Below the pieces are notes generated by a model, which did not search any database, was not told where the DNA came from, and saw only the letters and a program-made list of their open reading frames with translations. A DNA stretch of 64,000 nt from Bacillus sp. FJAT-26390 (GTDB lineage Bacteria; Bacillota; Bacilli; Paenibacillales; Paenibacillaceae), in NCBI RefSeq assembly GCF_001682865.1, contig NZ_MAQX01000035.1, forward strand, positions 124,001 to 188,000. Direction: 5' to 3'. Below, in pieces: positions 46,501-54,698 of this stretch (positions are counted from its first letter, which is position 1; each line of letters opens with the position of its first letter). The position numbers were made by a program, and so were the translations under genes.

Positions 46501-47847
46501 TCTTTGCCTGTCCGTAATGGAAGCTCCGCCTACGACATAACCCTTTTCCGGGTCAAAAACGCCTTTATGGGCGTATTCGCCGTCGCGAACCTTTTCTTCG
46601 AATTCATTGTTCAGGCCTCTGCCGTGCGCCATGACTTTAAATACGTTTTTGTTAAGCGTGCTGTCCCAAACGGTCCTAATATGATCGTCCGCCGCAGTCG
46701 CCAAAGGCTGATTGCCATAATAATCGTGGTAGGCGTCCCTTATGCGCTTGGTCACGCCTTCCACCGGCTCATCCGTTTCCATTGCGCCGCCCAAAATGTT
46801 ATATGGAGACACGCCTTCAATGGCGTTCATCTTAATCGTCTTATGATTCGCGCCATAGCCGCGGGCGGTTACGTCCAGTGCAAATCGGGATGGATCACCC
46901 TTGTTGAAATGGAACGCAAACTCATTAGTGCCAAGCGGAAGTTTAGCAAGATAGGAATGAGCAAATGTAACCGTATTGCCCGATGACGAATAATCCGTAT
47001 CCGCAATAAGCGTATGGCCTCCATTCGTTATGCTCGCCAGGGTCTGCCCGTCAGCAAGGCTAATCGTTGTCGTTATGGGTGCCGCCTGATCCCATGTGCT
47101 GTAGGTCGCTTTAGCCGGTTCGAGTACGGTTGCGTTAGCTGCCCAGTCTTTCCCGTAAATGGCGAGTCCAGACAGACCCATCATCGCGGCGCTATCATCT
47201 GTACGCGAATCACGGGGACCAACCAGTACCGTGTTGATCATCACATAACGTGCTGTAAACGGATACAAAAACGTCTTCGTATCAAAGCCCCACTGTTGCC
47301 CGTTGTATGTAACATAAGACCATAAGCCTTCCGTTTCCGTACCGCCTGCGAGCGTCCAGCCGTTTCCTTTCCAGTCGTAATTGTACGCCGAATCCGAAAC
47401 CGTGGGCGCGCTTTCCCATGAATCGATATTATTAGAGTAGTAGACTTCAAATCTAGTCGCGTTGCTTTGGATGTTCGGGATCGAGTTGGGTATTTCAAGA
47501 TACAGCTTATCAATCGTTTTGGGAGCGCCAAAGTCGAAGGTTAAAGCCAGCGTGGATGGCGAGTAGTCATTCATATATACGTTTGAGCTTGAATTACGCC
47601 AATAACCGCTTCCCCCCGTTCGCAAAGCGTCTGCCCCCGGATGACCAGCATCCTCCGAGCTTGCCTTGAGATTCACATCTGCCACAGGCGTAAAAAGCGA
47701 TGGGTCCAACAGGTTGACAGAACCTGCTGCCGAGGAGCTTCCCGCTGCATCCGTTGATACCGGAAAGACGCTAATAAGCGATAGAACAAGCGCAAACGAT
47801 AGAACAGAGCTGAAAACCTTTTTTAAACCTTTTTGCTTAAACATCAT
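43510..47847 (-). CDS. Large SLH-anchored multidomain exoprotein, putative polysaccharide lyase or binding protein
   Basis: A secreted 1445-residue protein. It has a signal peptide (about residues 1-35, ending STDAAG), a discoidin-like (F5/8C) domain at about 40-235 and a CBM-X2-like module at about 245-335. A beta-rich domain follows at about 350-665 (RQRVEIRPSEDSTNDF, YEWLWNIPDGNQW), weakly recalling heparin-lyase-I-type jelly rolls. Then come a second discoidin-like domain (675-870), a BIG2 Ig-like domain (about 965-1045), a Pro/Ser/Thr linker, another beta domain, and three SLH repeats (about 1258-1440, each with an ITRAEF/ITREQM/ATRAQA-type motif). The SLH repeats tie it to the cell wall. 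It lies downstream of the arabinose locus, but no enzyme class can be assigned with confidence. Confidence 0.82.
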   Translation of the reverse strand: MMFKQKGLKKVFSSVLSFALVLSLISVFPVSTDAAGSSSAAGSVNLLDPSLFTPVADVNLKASSEDAGHPGADALRTGGSGYWRNSSSNVYMNDYSPSTLALTFDFGAPKTIDKLYLEIPNSIPNIQSNATRFEVYYSNNIDSWESAPTVSDSAYNYDWKGNGWTLAGGTETEGLWSYVTYNGQQWGFDTKTFLYPFTARYVMINTVLVGPRDSRTDDSAAMMGLSGLAIYGKDWAANATVLEPAKATYSTWDQAAPITTTISLADGQTLASITNGGHTLIADTDYSSSGNTVTFAHSYLAKLPLGTNEFAFHFNKGDPSRFALDVTARGYGANHKTIKMNAIEGVSPYNILGGAMETDEPVEGVTKRIRDAYHDYYGNQPLATAADDHIRTVWDSTLNKNVFKVMAHGRGLNNEFEEKVRDGEYAHKGVFDPEKGYVVGGASITDRQRVEIRPSEDSTNDFTAYEGDLVSYEWLWNIPDGNQWNQPNFRHLFQLKAVNAQEANTLPGGNSGGENGAYILAMSISGTTTRTLVVNHNRYDGDKTMLRIPLKEIDGHWIKVELDALISDSGWFTVKITDMVTGKIYTFDNPDVFQPFADKGATDGGKDLWRRPERSGGFETEYPAAFDQYLRPKWGIYRSSANGTNSAYDAELQLSDITISKAASGISSVNLALNKKAYNVGPTVGANAVQLQSVTSNVYGNANKLTSGVLQDPKLWPVTNVTSLDQIGDYSWLGADGERKGSFVIDLGQAMDFSQIRLLAKSTRLKGATVYVSDDNGNHTSAADFEAVAFKQVDIKTAEGYTFATGNLNGGVDSEDSSYPINLGKTYHSRYIKVTIENASGGNTDTDLTGPPRLTQVQVFNAPTPPQNLLLEDSGTAKTVKWDSNSSSEGYAVYNGEAVLANLAAGETSFILPSDVTDLSKITVRSKGTDPYSRKFMISAPTLLEAVFAESLSLNKSSLTINKGAAEQLEASVLPSNAANKTVNWLSSDASVAAVDANGLVTGIKAGTATIVATIAGTSIKAEAAITVTEASGPTGPGTNPGSTTTSPSGPNTGIIDVEKDAKVTKEMAADGTSVTKVAIDADKLEKALAVPVVVIAVKGSDSIVNVELPGNAILHALSKQGSAVIQIKANGASYELPIRLLKDIAQGSTVNVMISKVTGTVGEEIKAAVKSLDAEQSIENPIEFTVTVSGKEIADFGGVYVNRTISLGTLPVDPSKVTAVWVDSNNNLFFVPALITTKNGSSEITIRSPHNSVYTVIQSDKSFSDLQGHWAKADVELLANKWILKGKTGLYFAPDSSITRAEFAAMLVRSLGLVETKAGGFSDVQPSDWFAGAVGTALKSGLITGYEDGTFKPNANITREQMVTMMIRAMKAGGKEIQGDIALLDRFADSPDIGEWSREAVSQALKAGLIRGVSEKTFAPNEQATRAQAAVTLKRMLQALQFIN

Positions 47848-48152
47848 AAAGCCTCCTTAGAGTCCATTAATGATTCATTAAACGCGGGCGAAAAAGATTA
47901 GCTGCATGTCGAGATCCTACTTGCGTTGCAGAATTGATAGATAGAATAGCGGGTAGCCTACACACTCATTTTAAGGAAACGGTCGTGTTGAAATCGCTTA
48001 CAATCTTTCCTTTTACGCTCCTCCTCCTTCCTAGCAATTGTTATCTTAAAATACGAGCCCCCTTCCGAATATGGAAAAATTTACGATTAGGGTGGCATTA
48101 TTTATTATTTAGCGGGAAATACGCGGAGCTTCCATTCGCTTTTTACGACAAA
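47848..48152. other. Intergenic region upstream of SLH gene
   Basis: About 300 bases with no credible gene. It presumably contains the promoter of the SLH gene. Nothing further recognised. Confidence 0.4.
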
Positions 48153-48199
48153 AGAAGAGACCTTCTACAAGTTACATGAACTTGTGAAAGGCCTCTTCT
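48153..48199 (-). terminator. Long terminator hairpin after GH51 gene
   Basis: AGAAGAG...CCTTCTACAAGTT pairs with AACTTGTGAAAGG...CTCTTCT around loop ACATG. Two internal mismatches and a one-base bulge pair are present. Confidence 0.8.
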
Positions 48200-48239
48200 A
48201 TTCCATAAACGGCTGTTTTCTCAAACCTATCTCTGCTTC

Positions 48240-49757
48240 TTATTGCATGCTTTTGCTCTTGCCTAATCGAATCACATGCCAGGAATGTTTAGCCAGGCGA
48301 GCCTCCAGCAAGCCATCCTGCACAGACGAATGCCCATCGCTATGCGGCTTTACGTTTTGCCCCGCAATCGAATTTACAGCTTTTAAATTCTCGTTCTCCA
48401 ATACGATATGCTCTATTATGGCGTAGTTAGTGAAGCTTCTCATATCGCATGCTAGACTTAGCGTCTCCTCCAGACTGCGATTGAGCGCAAACACCGTTAA
48501 TTCCTCCCTCTCAGGATTATGGACGGCTACACTATCCAAATACGGCACGTCCGTAAACTCTTTCGAATCGTATTTATCAGAGGAAATGACCGGCTGAAGC
48601 GCAATTCCTCTGCCATAGACAGATGCATGCATATACGGATAATAGATCGTTTGCTTCCATGATCCGCCTCCGTTTACCGTCATAATCGGCGCTATTACGT
48701 TAACAAGCTGTGCGAGGCAAGCGATCTTGACCCGATCAGCATGCTTCAAAAGCGTAATCAGCATACTGCCTACAAGCAGCGCATCCTCAAACGTATAAAT
48801 ATCCTCAAGCTGAGGCGGCGCAATGGACCAAGGCTCAATTTGTTTATCTGCCTCATTCGAATGGAACCATACATTCCATTCATCAAAGCTCAAATTAATC
48901 GTCTTCTTGCTGCGCTTCTTAGCTTTAATGTAGTCGCAGGTCGATTTAATCGTTTTGATAAAATGGTCCAGATCCATGGAATAGGCGAGGAAGCTGGCGG
49001 TATCGCCGCTTCGGTTGCCATAATACTGATGGAGCGAGACGTAATCCACAACCTCATACGTATGCTCAAGCGAAATTGCTTCATATTGCGGAAAGGTTGG
49101 CATGCCCGTATTGGAGCTTCCGCAGGAGACCAGCTCGATCGTCGGGTCTACCCACTTCATCGCCTTCCCCGTCTCAAGAGCAAGTCGGCCGTATTCGTCG
49201 GCTGTTTTGTGCCCGATCTGCCAAGGACCATCCATCTCATTGCCTAGACACCAAGTCTTAATCGCATGGGGCTGCTCGTAACCATGCTTTTTGCGCAAAT
49301 CGCTCCAATACGTACCGCCAGGATGATTGCAATATTCAAGCAAGCTGCGAGCTTCGTCAATGCCGCGAGTGCCGAGGTTAACCGCCATCATCACTTGCGC
49401 GTTCACGCTGCGCGCCCAATCTACGAACTCATTCGTTCCGAATTGATTGGTCTCAATCGTTCGCCATGCAAGCTCCAATCTTCTTGGCCGTTCCTCCTTC
49501 GGTCCGACTCCGTCCTCCCAATTGTACCCGGATACAAAATTGCCGCCCGGATAACGGACGATAGGTACCTGCAGATCGGTGATCAGCTTCGCGACATCCT
49601 TGCGAAAGCCGCTCTCATCGGCTTCAGGATGACCCGGCTCATAAATACCGCCATAAACGGCGCGGCCTAAATGCTCGATAAAGGACCCATAAATGCGCGG
49701 GTCAACTTCGGAGATGGCAAAATCTTTTTCTAACGTCATTTTCGCTTTAAGTGTCAT
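48240..49757 (-). CDS. abfA: Alpha-L-arabinofuranosidase, GH51
   Basis: A 505-residue intracellular exo-enzyme that removes terminal alpha-L-arabinofuranose from imported arabino-oligosaccharides. Motifs are RYPGGNFVSGYNWEDG (residues 68-83), acid/base Glu174 in CLGNEMDGPW, and nucleophile Glu293 in LSFDEWNVW. No signal peptide. The ATG follows AAAGGTGATTCC. It is the last gene of the importer operon AraN/P/Q-abfA, 47 bases after the AraQ-type permease gene, the same arrangement as in other Bacilli. Confidence 0.94.
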   Translation of the reverse strand: MTLKAKMTLEKDFAISEVDPRIYGSFIEHLGRAVYGGIYEPGHPEADESGFRKDVAKLITDLQVPIVRYPGGNFVSGYNWEDGVGPKEERPRRLELAWRTIETNQFGTNEFVDWARSVNAQVMMAVNLGTRGIDEARSLLEYCNHPGGTYWSDLRKKHGYEQPHAIKTWCLGNEMDGPWQIGHKTADEYGRLALETGKAMKWVDPTIELVSCGSSNTGMPTFPQYEAISLEHTYEVVDYVSLHQYYGNRSGDTASFLAYSMDLDHFIKTIKSTCDYIKAKKRSKKTINLSFDEWNVWFHSNEADKQIEPWSIAPPQLEDIYTFEDALLVGSMLITLLKHADRVKIACLAQLVNVIAPIMTVNGGGSWKQTIYYPYMHASVYGRGIALQPVISSDKYDSKEFTDVPYLDSVAVHNPEREELTVFALNRSLEETLSLACDMRSFTNYAIIEHIVLENENLKAVNSIAGQNVKPHSDGHSSVQDGLLEARLAKHSWHVIRLGKSKSMQ

Positions 49758-49803
49758 GGAATCACCTTTCTTTTTGAAAAGATAGTTTGGTATGTGAGCT
49801 GCC

Positions 49804-50652
49804 TTAGCCTTTGACTCCGCCTGCGGTCATGCCTTCGATAAAATACTTTTGGAAAAATAAAAACACGAGCAAAATGGGGACAATCGCCATCACCGCGCCT
49901 GAAATGAGCATGTCGAAATTGTTGCCGTAAGGCGTGAGGAGCGTCGCGAGGCCAATCGGAATCGTCAGCTGCTCGGTCGTACGCAGAACGATAAGCGGCC
50001 ATAAGAAGTTATTCCATGCGAATAGCGCTTGCAGGATTGCCATCGACGAGAAAGCAGGCGCCATAAGCGGCATCATAATTCGGAAAAAAGTTCCGAACTC
50101 CGTAGTGCCATCCACACGGGCAGCGTCGAGAAAGTCCTTCGGGAGGCCGCCGGCATATTGACGGAAGAAAAAAATCGGCAATGGAGCAACGACAAAAGGC
50201 AATATGACGCCCCATATGCTGTTAATCAGCTTCAGGTTAATCGACAGCTTATACAGGGGGAGGATAATAATTTCGATCGGCACCATCATCGTAATCAGCA
50301 CTAGAGCAAAGATGAAGTTGCGAAACCGAAAGTTATAAACCGCGAGGCCATAGCCAACCATGGAAGAAAAGAGCAAGCACAGCACCGTGAAAATAGCCGT
50401 AATCACCAAGCTGTTTTTGTACCAGGTTAAATACAGCGAATCGCCCGTGAACAAATAAGCATAGTTTTTAAAAGAGAAGATTTCTGGGCTGATCTTCAGA
50501 TTTAATCCAAAGCGCATAAGCTCCTGCGCAGGCTTGAAGGATGCGATCGTCAATGTAACCAGCGGAAACAGCGCAAACGCTGCGAAGATGATAAACAAGA
50601 GAAGCAGCAATACGGTATTGACGGTCCATTTATGTTTCTCTGCATGATTCAT
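49804..50652 (-). CDS. Sugar ABC importer permease, AraQ type
   Basis: A permease of 282 residues with six helices, an EAA loop (LDAARVDGTTEFGTFFRIMM, about residues 185-205) and the C-terminal KYFIEGMTAGGVKG. The ATG follows GGAGGAG immediately after the stop of the previous gene (3-base gap), so the two permeases are coupled. It moves arabinose oligomers, judged from the GH51 neighbour. Confidence 0.9.
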   Translation of the reverse strand: MNHAEKHKWTVNTVLLLLLFIIFAAFALFPLVTLTIASFKPAQELMRFGLNLKISPEIFSFKNYAYLFTGDSLYLTWYKNSLVITAIFTVLCLLFSSMVGYGLAVYNFRFRNFIFALVLITMMVPIEIIILPLYKLSINLKLINSIWGVILPFVVAPLPIFFFRQYAGGLPKDFLDAARVDGTTEFGTFFRIMMPLMAPAFSSMAILQALFAWNNFLWPLIVLRTTEQLTIPIGLATLLTPYGNNFDMLISGAVMAIVPILLVFLFFQKYFIEGMTAGGVKG

Positions 50653-50655
50653 CCT

Positions 50656-51597
50656 CTACTCCTCCTTCTTGAACATGCCGAATAATTTAAGCTGGCTGAT
50701 CGTGATAATGAAGGTGAGAACTAGAAGCACGATACCAACCGCAGAGCCAAGACCCAAATTATTTTGCTCAAGCCCATTTCGGTACAGATAGCCGACGATC
50801 GTAAGTCCGATATCATTCGGTGAACGGTTGCCGTTCCACAGCATATAGCTTTCCGTGAACATGGAATAACCGCCGTAGATACTAATCGTGAATACGTAGA
50901 TCGTAATTGGCTTCAGCAAAGGCAATGTGATTTTCAAAAATTTATTCCAGGTTGATGCGCCGTCAATCTCTGCCGATTCATACAGCTCCTTCGGGATATT
51001 TTGCAGTCCGGCCATAAAATAGAGCAGATTAATGCCAATCCATCGCCAAGCTGCAAGCGTTATTAGCGTCAGCATCGCGAGATGCTCCTTGCCAAGCCAG
51101 CGCTGCTTCTCAAAGCCAAGCGAGGTGACAATGGTATTCATAAGCGAGCCTTCCAATTCTCCAAAAGCTAGTCGAAAAATGGTTCCTGCTACAACGACGG
51201 AAGTTAGCGCAGGAATGAATAACGTGGAACGAAAGAAGTTTTTGGCAACCATCACCTTTGAGTTCAGGAAAACAGCCAATACAAGAGGAATAGGGATCAG
51301 GAGACACAAAGAAAATAGCGTATATTTACTGCTGTTAATGATCGATTTTAGAAACGTCGGATTCCATAAGTCCTTGTAATTCTCAATCCCTATAAACGCT
51401 ACCTGCCCGGGGAGAACCTCCTGAAAGCTCATGACGATAGCCGAAATGACCGGATAGGCAAAAAATACGGCAAACGAGATCAAGAAAGGCAATACGAAAA
51501 AGTAAGGGGCCATCTTCTGTGAATACAAAATGCTAGAGCTTGCGGAAGCTTTAGAGGTTTCCACTGCCTTTAACGCCTCTGGCGAGCCTTTTGCCAT
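50656..51597 (-). CDS. Sugar ABC importer permease, AraP type
   Basis: This is the partner permease of 313 residues, with six helices and the EAA loop YESAEIDGASTWNKFLKITL (about residues 210-230). The ATG at 51595-51597 follows AAGGAGGAAGGG; a longer reading from 51618 would absorb that site. The preceding gap contains a 12-bp hairpin. No ATPase gene is present, so MsmX is presumed. Confidence 0.9.
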   Translation of the reverse strand: MAKGSPEALKAVETSKASASSSILYSQKMAPYFFVLPFLISFAVFFAYPVISAIVMSFQEVLPGQVAFIGIENYKDLWNPTFLKSIINSSKYTLFSLCLLIPIPLVLAVFLNSKVMVAKNFFRSTLFIPALTSVVVAGTIFRLAFGELEGSLMNTIVTSLGFEKQRWLGKEHLAMLTLITLAAWRWIGINLLYFMAGLQNIPKELYESAEIDGASTWNKFLKITLPLLKPITIYVFTISIYGGYSMFTESYMLWNGNRSPNDIGLTIVGYLYRNGLEQNNLGLGSAVGIVLLVLTFIITISQLKLFGMFKKEE

Positions 51598-51693
51598 AAA
51601 ACCCTTCCTCCTTACCAAGCGTAAACAGCTGAAGCGGCTATTTGAAGGCTAAAGCTTGTTTCGCAGCATTGAATCACTATCGTGGAATAGGCA

Positions 51694-51724
51694 GTATCAC
51701 TAGCCCTCGCGAGGCTAGTGATAC
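51694..51724 (-). other. Strong hairpin between binding-protein and permease genes
   Basis: GTATCACTAGCC (51694-51705) pairs perfectly with GGCTAGTGATAC (51713-51724). It is not followed by a T-run, so partial attenuation or 3'-end protection of the binding-protein message is more likely than full termination. Confidence 0.65.
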
Positions 51725-51736
51725 CTTCTCATTCTA

Positions 51737-53065
51737 TTATTTTAGCTGGGCAGCCGCTTCCTTCAGTACTTTATCCACATCCTCGTTGTCGAGCAGTATG
51801 CGAACAAGGATCGAGGTTTTGAAAGCATCGGAAATCGTTGGCGTATTTTCATTAATGTTCACGCCTTCAATTTCGCCTTTGATATCCGTCAGCACGTCAA
51901 AAATATCGTCTCCGAAATACTCCGTAAATTTATTCGGCTCACTCAGCGCTGGGTCTGTCCATACATCCGAGCGGAGCGGGTCAAATCCAAGCTGCTTCCA
52001 AATTTGAATGTTGCCTTCCTTGCTGATCTTTGCGAAAGCAAGGAATGCTTTGGCTAATTCCGCATTCTTGGTCGTTTTCGTGATAGCTGTCCCAGTCCCG
52101 CCCATACCTGCGGAACGAGGCTGTCCTTCTGCCCATGCCGGCATAGGCTTAATTGCAATCTTGCCTTTCAGATCCGGCATATAATCGGTGAACCGCCCCA
52201 TATACCACATCGGCATCCATAGGGAGGCAGCACCGCCGCTGTTCATCAAACCATAGTACTCCTCACTGTGATGGCCAGTACCCGGCGCTGCGATAGCGAT
52301 GCCTTGTTTAACTAGACTTTGCTGCCATTTGAGCGGATCTGCTACAATCGGGCTTGTAATATTAAGCTTGCCATCCGCTGTTTGGAGATCGTCATTGCCC
52401 GGCGCCTGCGCTACCTGAGGCCATAGCGACCACAGATCTCCGCTTTCGAGTGTAGCCATCGGAATGCCCGTTTTATCCAGCACTTGCTTGCCAGCAGCTT
52501 CATAATCAGCCCAAGTTTTAATTTGATCTGGATTAACGCCAGCCTTGTCGAGAATCTCTTTGTTGTAGTAAATAACAGCTGCGCCAACATGGAAGTCAAT
52601 GCCGTAATAATTGCCGTCTTTCGAGTAAATATCCAGCCTTGATTTCACTAAATTATTAATCTCAGGCTCAATGATATCGTTAAGGGGAAGCAGCTGCGGG
52701 TCGCCTTTAAGAAAATTCGGGAATTTATTCAGCTCAATATCCGCCATATCCGGTGCTCCTGTTCCCGATTGAAGCGCTACCAAAAGCTTGTTATGCATAT
52801 CGTCATAGGGAAAAGTGTTAGCGACTAGCTGAATCTGTTGCTCCGGGTTTGCTTCATTCCAGCGTTTTGCCATATCCTCATAAAACTTTTGATGCAGCTC
52901 GTTAAACGTCCAGAATTCAATTTTTGTCGTTTTCACACCGGTTGCAGCAGAGTCTTCCTTGTTCGTAGTGCCGTTCTTCGTGCCGCCGTTATTACCCGAG
53001 CAAGCAGCCAGAACAACGGTAAACATGACTAGACAAGAGAGCATGACCAACAAATGCTTTTTCAC
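51737..53065 (-). CDS. Sugar-binding lipoprotein, AraN type
   Basis: A binding lipoprotein of 442 residues. A signal peptide ends in VVLAACSG (Cys about 22), followed by an Asn/Gly/Thr linker and a family-1 binding fold starting KIEFWTFNELHQKF. The start is a GTG (53063-53065) behind GGGGGAATACAA. It is the first gene of the AraN-P-Q-abfA operon, divergent from the HTH regulator. Arabino-oligosaccharide is the likely ligand. Confidence 0.9.
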   Translation of the reverse strand: MKKHLLVMLSCLVMFTVVLAACSGNNGGTKNGTTNKEDSAATGVKTTKIEFWTFNELHQKFYEDMAKRWNEANPEQQIQLVANTFPYDDMHNKLLVALQSGTGAPDMADIELNKFPNFLKGDPQLLPLNDIIEPEINNLVKSRLDIYSKDGNYYGIDFHVGAAVIYYNKEILDKAGVNPDQIKTWADYEAAGKQVLDKTGIPMATLESGDLWSLWPQVAQAPGNDDLQTADGKLNITSPIVADPLKWQQSLVKQGIAIAAPGTGHHSEEYYGLMNSGGAASLWMPMWYMGRFTDYMPDLKGKIAIKPMPAWAEGQPRSAGMGGTGTAITKTTKNAELAKAFLAFAKISKEGNIQIWKQLGFDPLRSDVWTDPALSEPNKFTEYFGDDIFDVLTDIKGEIEGVNINENTPTISDAFKTSILVRILLDNEDVDKVLKEAAAQLK

Positions 53066-53467
53066 TTGTATTCCCCCTTAATAAGTATGCTTCTATGCTT
53101 AATCCCATTGGGATCAATGCCGCTACTTGGGTGAAACTCGTTTGTTTTATACTTTTATGTATTTACTTTATAAAAATCTAAACTGTTTGATATTCCCATC
53201 ATAATGAGGACGGTTTTGTTTGTCAATCACAAAATGTATGCGTTTACTTTATTCTTTTGTTTTAACCTTTACTAAACTAAGATCGCCTTCTTTTCACACA
53301 AAAATAGATGTTTTTCGCAACACGAATGAATATCTTTAGAAAAACGTTGCTTTCCGCTGCCATCCATCCCTCTTTTTACATAAAAAACCTATCCCTTCTC
53401 ATTCGTTATTATTTGATTTATAATAAGTTAAATCAATTACTTGTCAGGAGAGGGGCGACTACTCACA
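53066..53467. other. Divergent promoter region of the arabinose locus
   Basis: About 400 bases without a gene between the divergent araN-like and regulator genes. It contains a near-cre site (53234-53249) and a TATAAT (53419-53424) that could serve the regulator, with a poor -35. Confidence 0.5.
53234..53249 (-). promoter_or_regulatory. Probable cre site (one mismatch) upstream of araN-like gene
   Basis: On the minus strand it reads AAGTAAACGCATACAT, matching WTGNAANCGNWNNCAW except for the second base. Confidence 0.45.
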
Positions 53468-54385
53468 TTGATCCATATCAAAGAGCTCCGTTCAGGTTTA
53501 AACATCTTTAAAGCGCTTAGCTCGGAAATCCGAATTGAAATACTTGAATTGCTGACCAAACACGATAGCTTGAATTTAAATGAGATCGCTGAGAAGCTTG
53601 GGCTTACCAACGGGGCGATTACGATGCATATTAAGAAGCTTGAGGAAAGCGGCTTAATTGATATCACGACAGCGGTTGGCCGCCATGGCCGCCAAAAAAT
53701 ATGTTATTTAAACGAGGATTTATTATCTGTCGAATTGCGGAGCAAAGGCAAACAAAATGTATACGAAGTAGAGTTGCGAGTTGGCCACTATTGCGACTAC
53801 CATGCCGAACCAACCTGCGGATTAGCTACAAAAGACAGCATCGTTGGGGAATTCGACAATCCTCGCTATTTCGCTGATCCTGAGCATATCAATGCCGGAA
53901 TCGTATGGCTGAGCAAAGGATATTTGGAATATCGAATCCCAAATTACCTTAAATCCAATCAACGCTTCAGCGAGCTGCAATTTATATTGGAAATCGGCTC
54001 CGAAGCACCCAGCTTTAACAACGACTACCCTTCCGATATCGTGTTTAGCGTAAATGGAGTAGAGCTTGGCATGTGGACCTCCCCCGGTGATTTCGGCCTG
54101 GAACGCGGCACGTATAATCCGGAATGGTGGCCGCCCCACTTGAATCAATACGGCTTGATCAAGCTGGTGCGCGTCAACGAGAACGGCTCCTTCATCGACG
54201 GCTGCCTAATATCGAATGTTACGATTGCCGATATCCAGCTGAATGAGAATACAGATATCAAATTCAAGGTTGCCGTTGCAGAAACAGGCAATGTGGGCGG
54301 CCTTACCATTTACGGCCAAAGCTTCGGCAACTATAAGCAGGATCTCATCGCTAGAATTATTTATGATGAGGTTGATAGGGGTTAA
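53468..54385 (+). CDS. ArsR-type HTH regulator with large C-terminal beta domain
   Basis: A regulator of about 305 residues. Residues 10-85 form a winged helix (IFKALSSEIRIEILELL, LNEIAEKLGLTNGAITMHIK). The remaining 210 residues are beta-rich with aromatic patches (YLEYRIPNYL, NPEWWPPHLNQYG) and look like a ligand-binding sandwich, not a metal site. The start is placed at a TTG (53468) with AGGAGAGGGG 12 bases upstream; a TTG at 53441 is the alternative. It is divergent from the arabinose importer/GH51 operon and is likely its sugar-responsive regulator. The fold and ligand of the C-terminal domain are unassigned. Confidence 0.82.
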   Translation: MIHIKELRSGLNIFKALSSEIRIEILELLTKHDSLNLNEIAEKLGLTNGAITMHIKKLEESGLIDITTAVGRHGRQKICYLNEDLLSVELRSKGKQNVYEVELRVGHYCDYHAEPTCGLATKDSIVGEFDNPRYFADPEHINAGIVWLSKGYLEYRIPNYLKSNQRFSELQFILEIGSEAPSFNNDYPSDIVFSVNGVELGMWTSPGDFGLERGTYNPEWWPPHLNQYGLIKLVRVNENGSFIDGCLISNVTIADIQLNENTDIKFKVAVAETGNVGGLTIYGQSFGNYKQDLIARIIYDEVDRG

Positions 54386-54393
54386 GCCAACAC

Positions 54394-54446
54394 AAATAAA
54401 AGGCTTCTCGATAAGTTCAGATGAACTATTGAGAAGCCTTTTATTT
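54394..54446 (+). terminator. Strong terminator after the HTH regulator
   Basis: AAATAAAAGGCTTCTC (54394-54409) pairs perfectly with GAGAAGCCTTTTATTT (54431-54446); an inner AGTTC/GAACT stem extends it. Confidence 0.9.
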
Positions 54447-54698
54447 CAATAGTATCGTTTTCTCGTCTCTCCTTGGTTTCCCTATTTCCAACTTAAGGTC
54501 CACAAGATTTTCAACTGCAGGCGCCTATTCACCTGAACGCGTTTTTATAGCAAACAATGCCAATATCACATTAATTGGTCAGTCGCTCACACAATTGATT
54601 CTGTGCATCAAACGAAAAAAAATGATACTATGTATGATGGGTAAAGGACTTTGCTATAGCTTATATCGATTTTATATGTTGCAACAGGAGGAAGTAAT
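54447..54698. other. Intergenic region before dus gene
   Basis: About 250 bases without a gene. Base composition becomes clearly more AT-rich here than to the left. Nothing further recognised. Confidence 0.4.
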
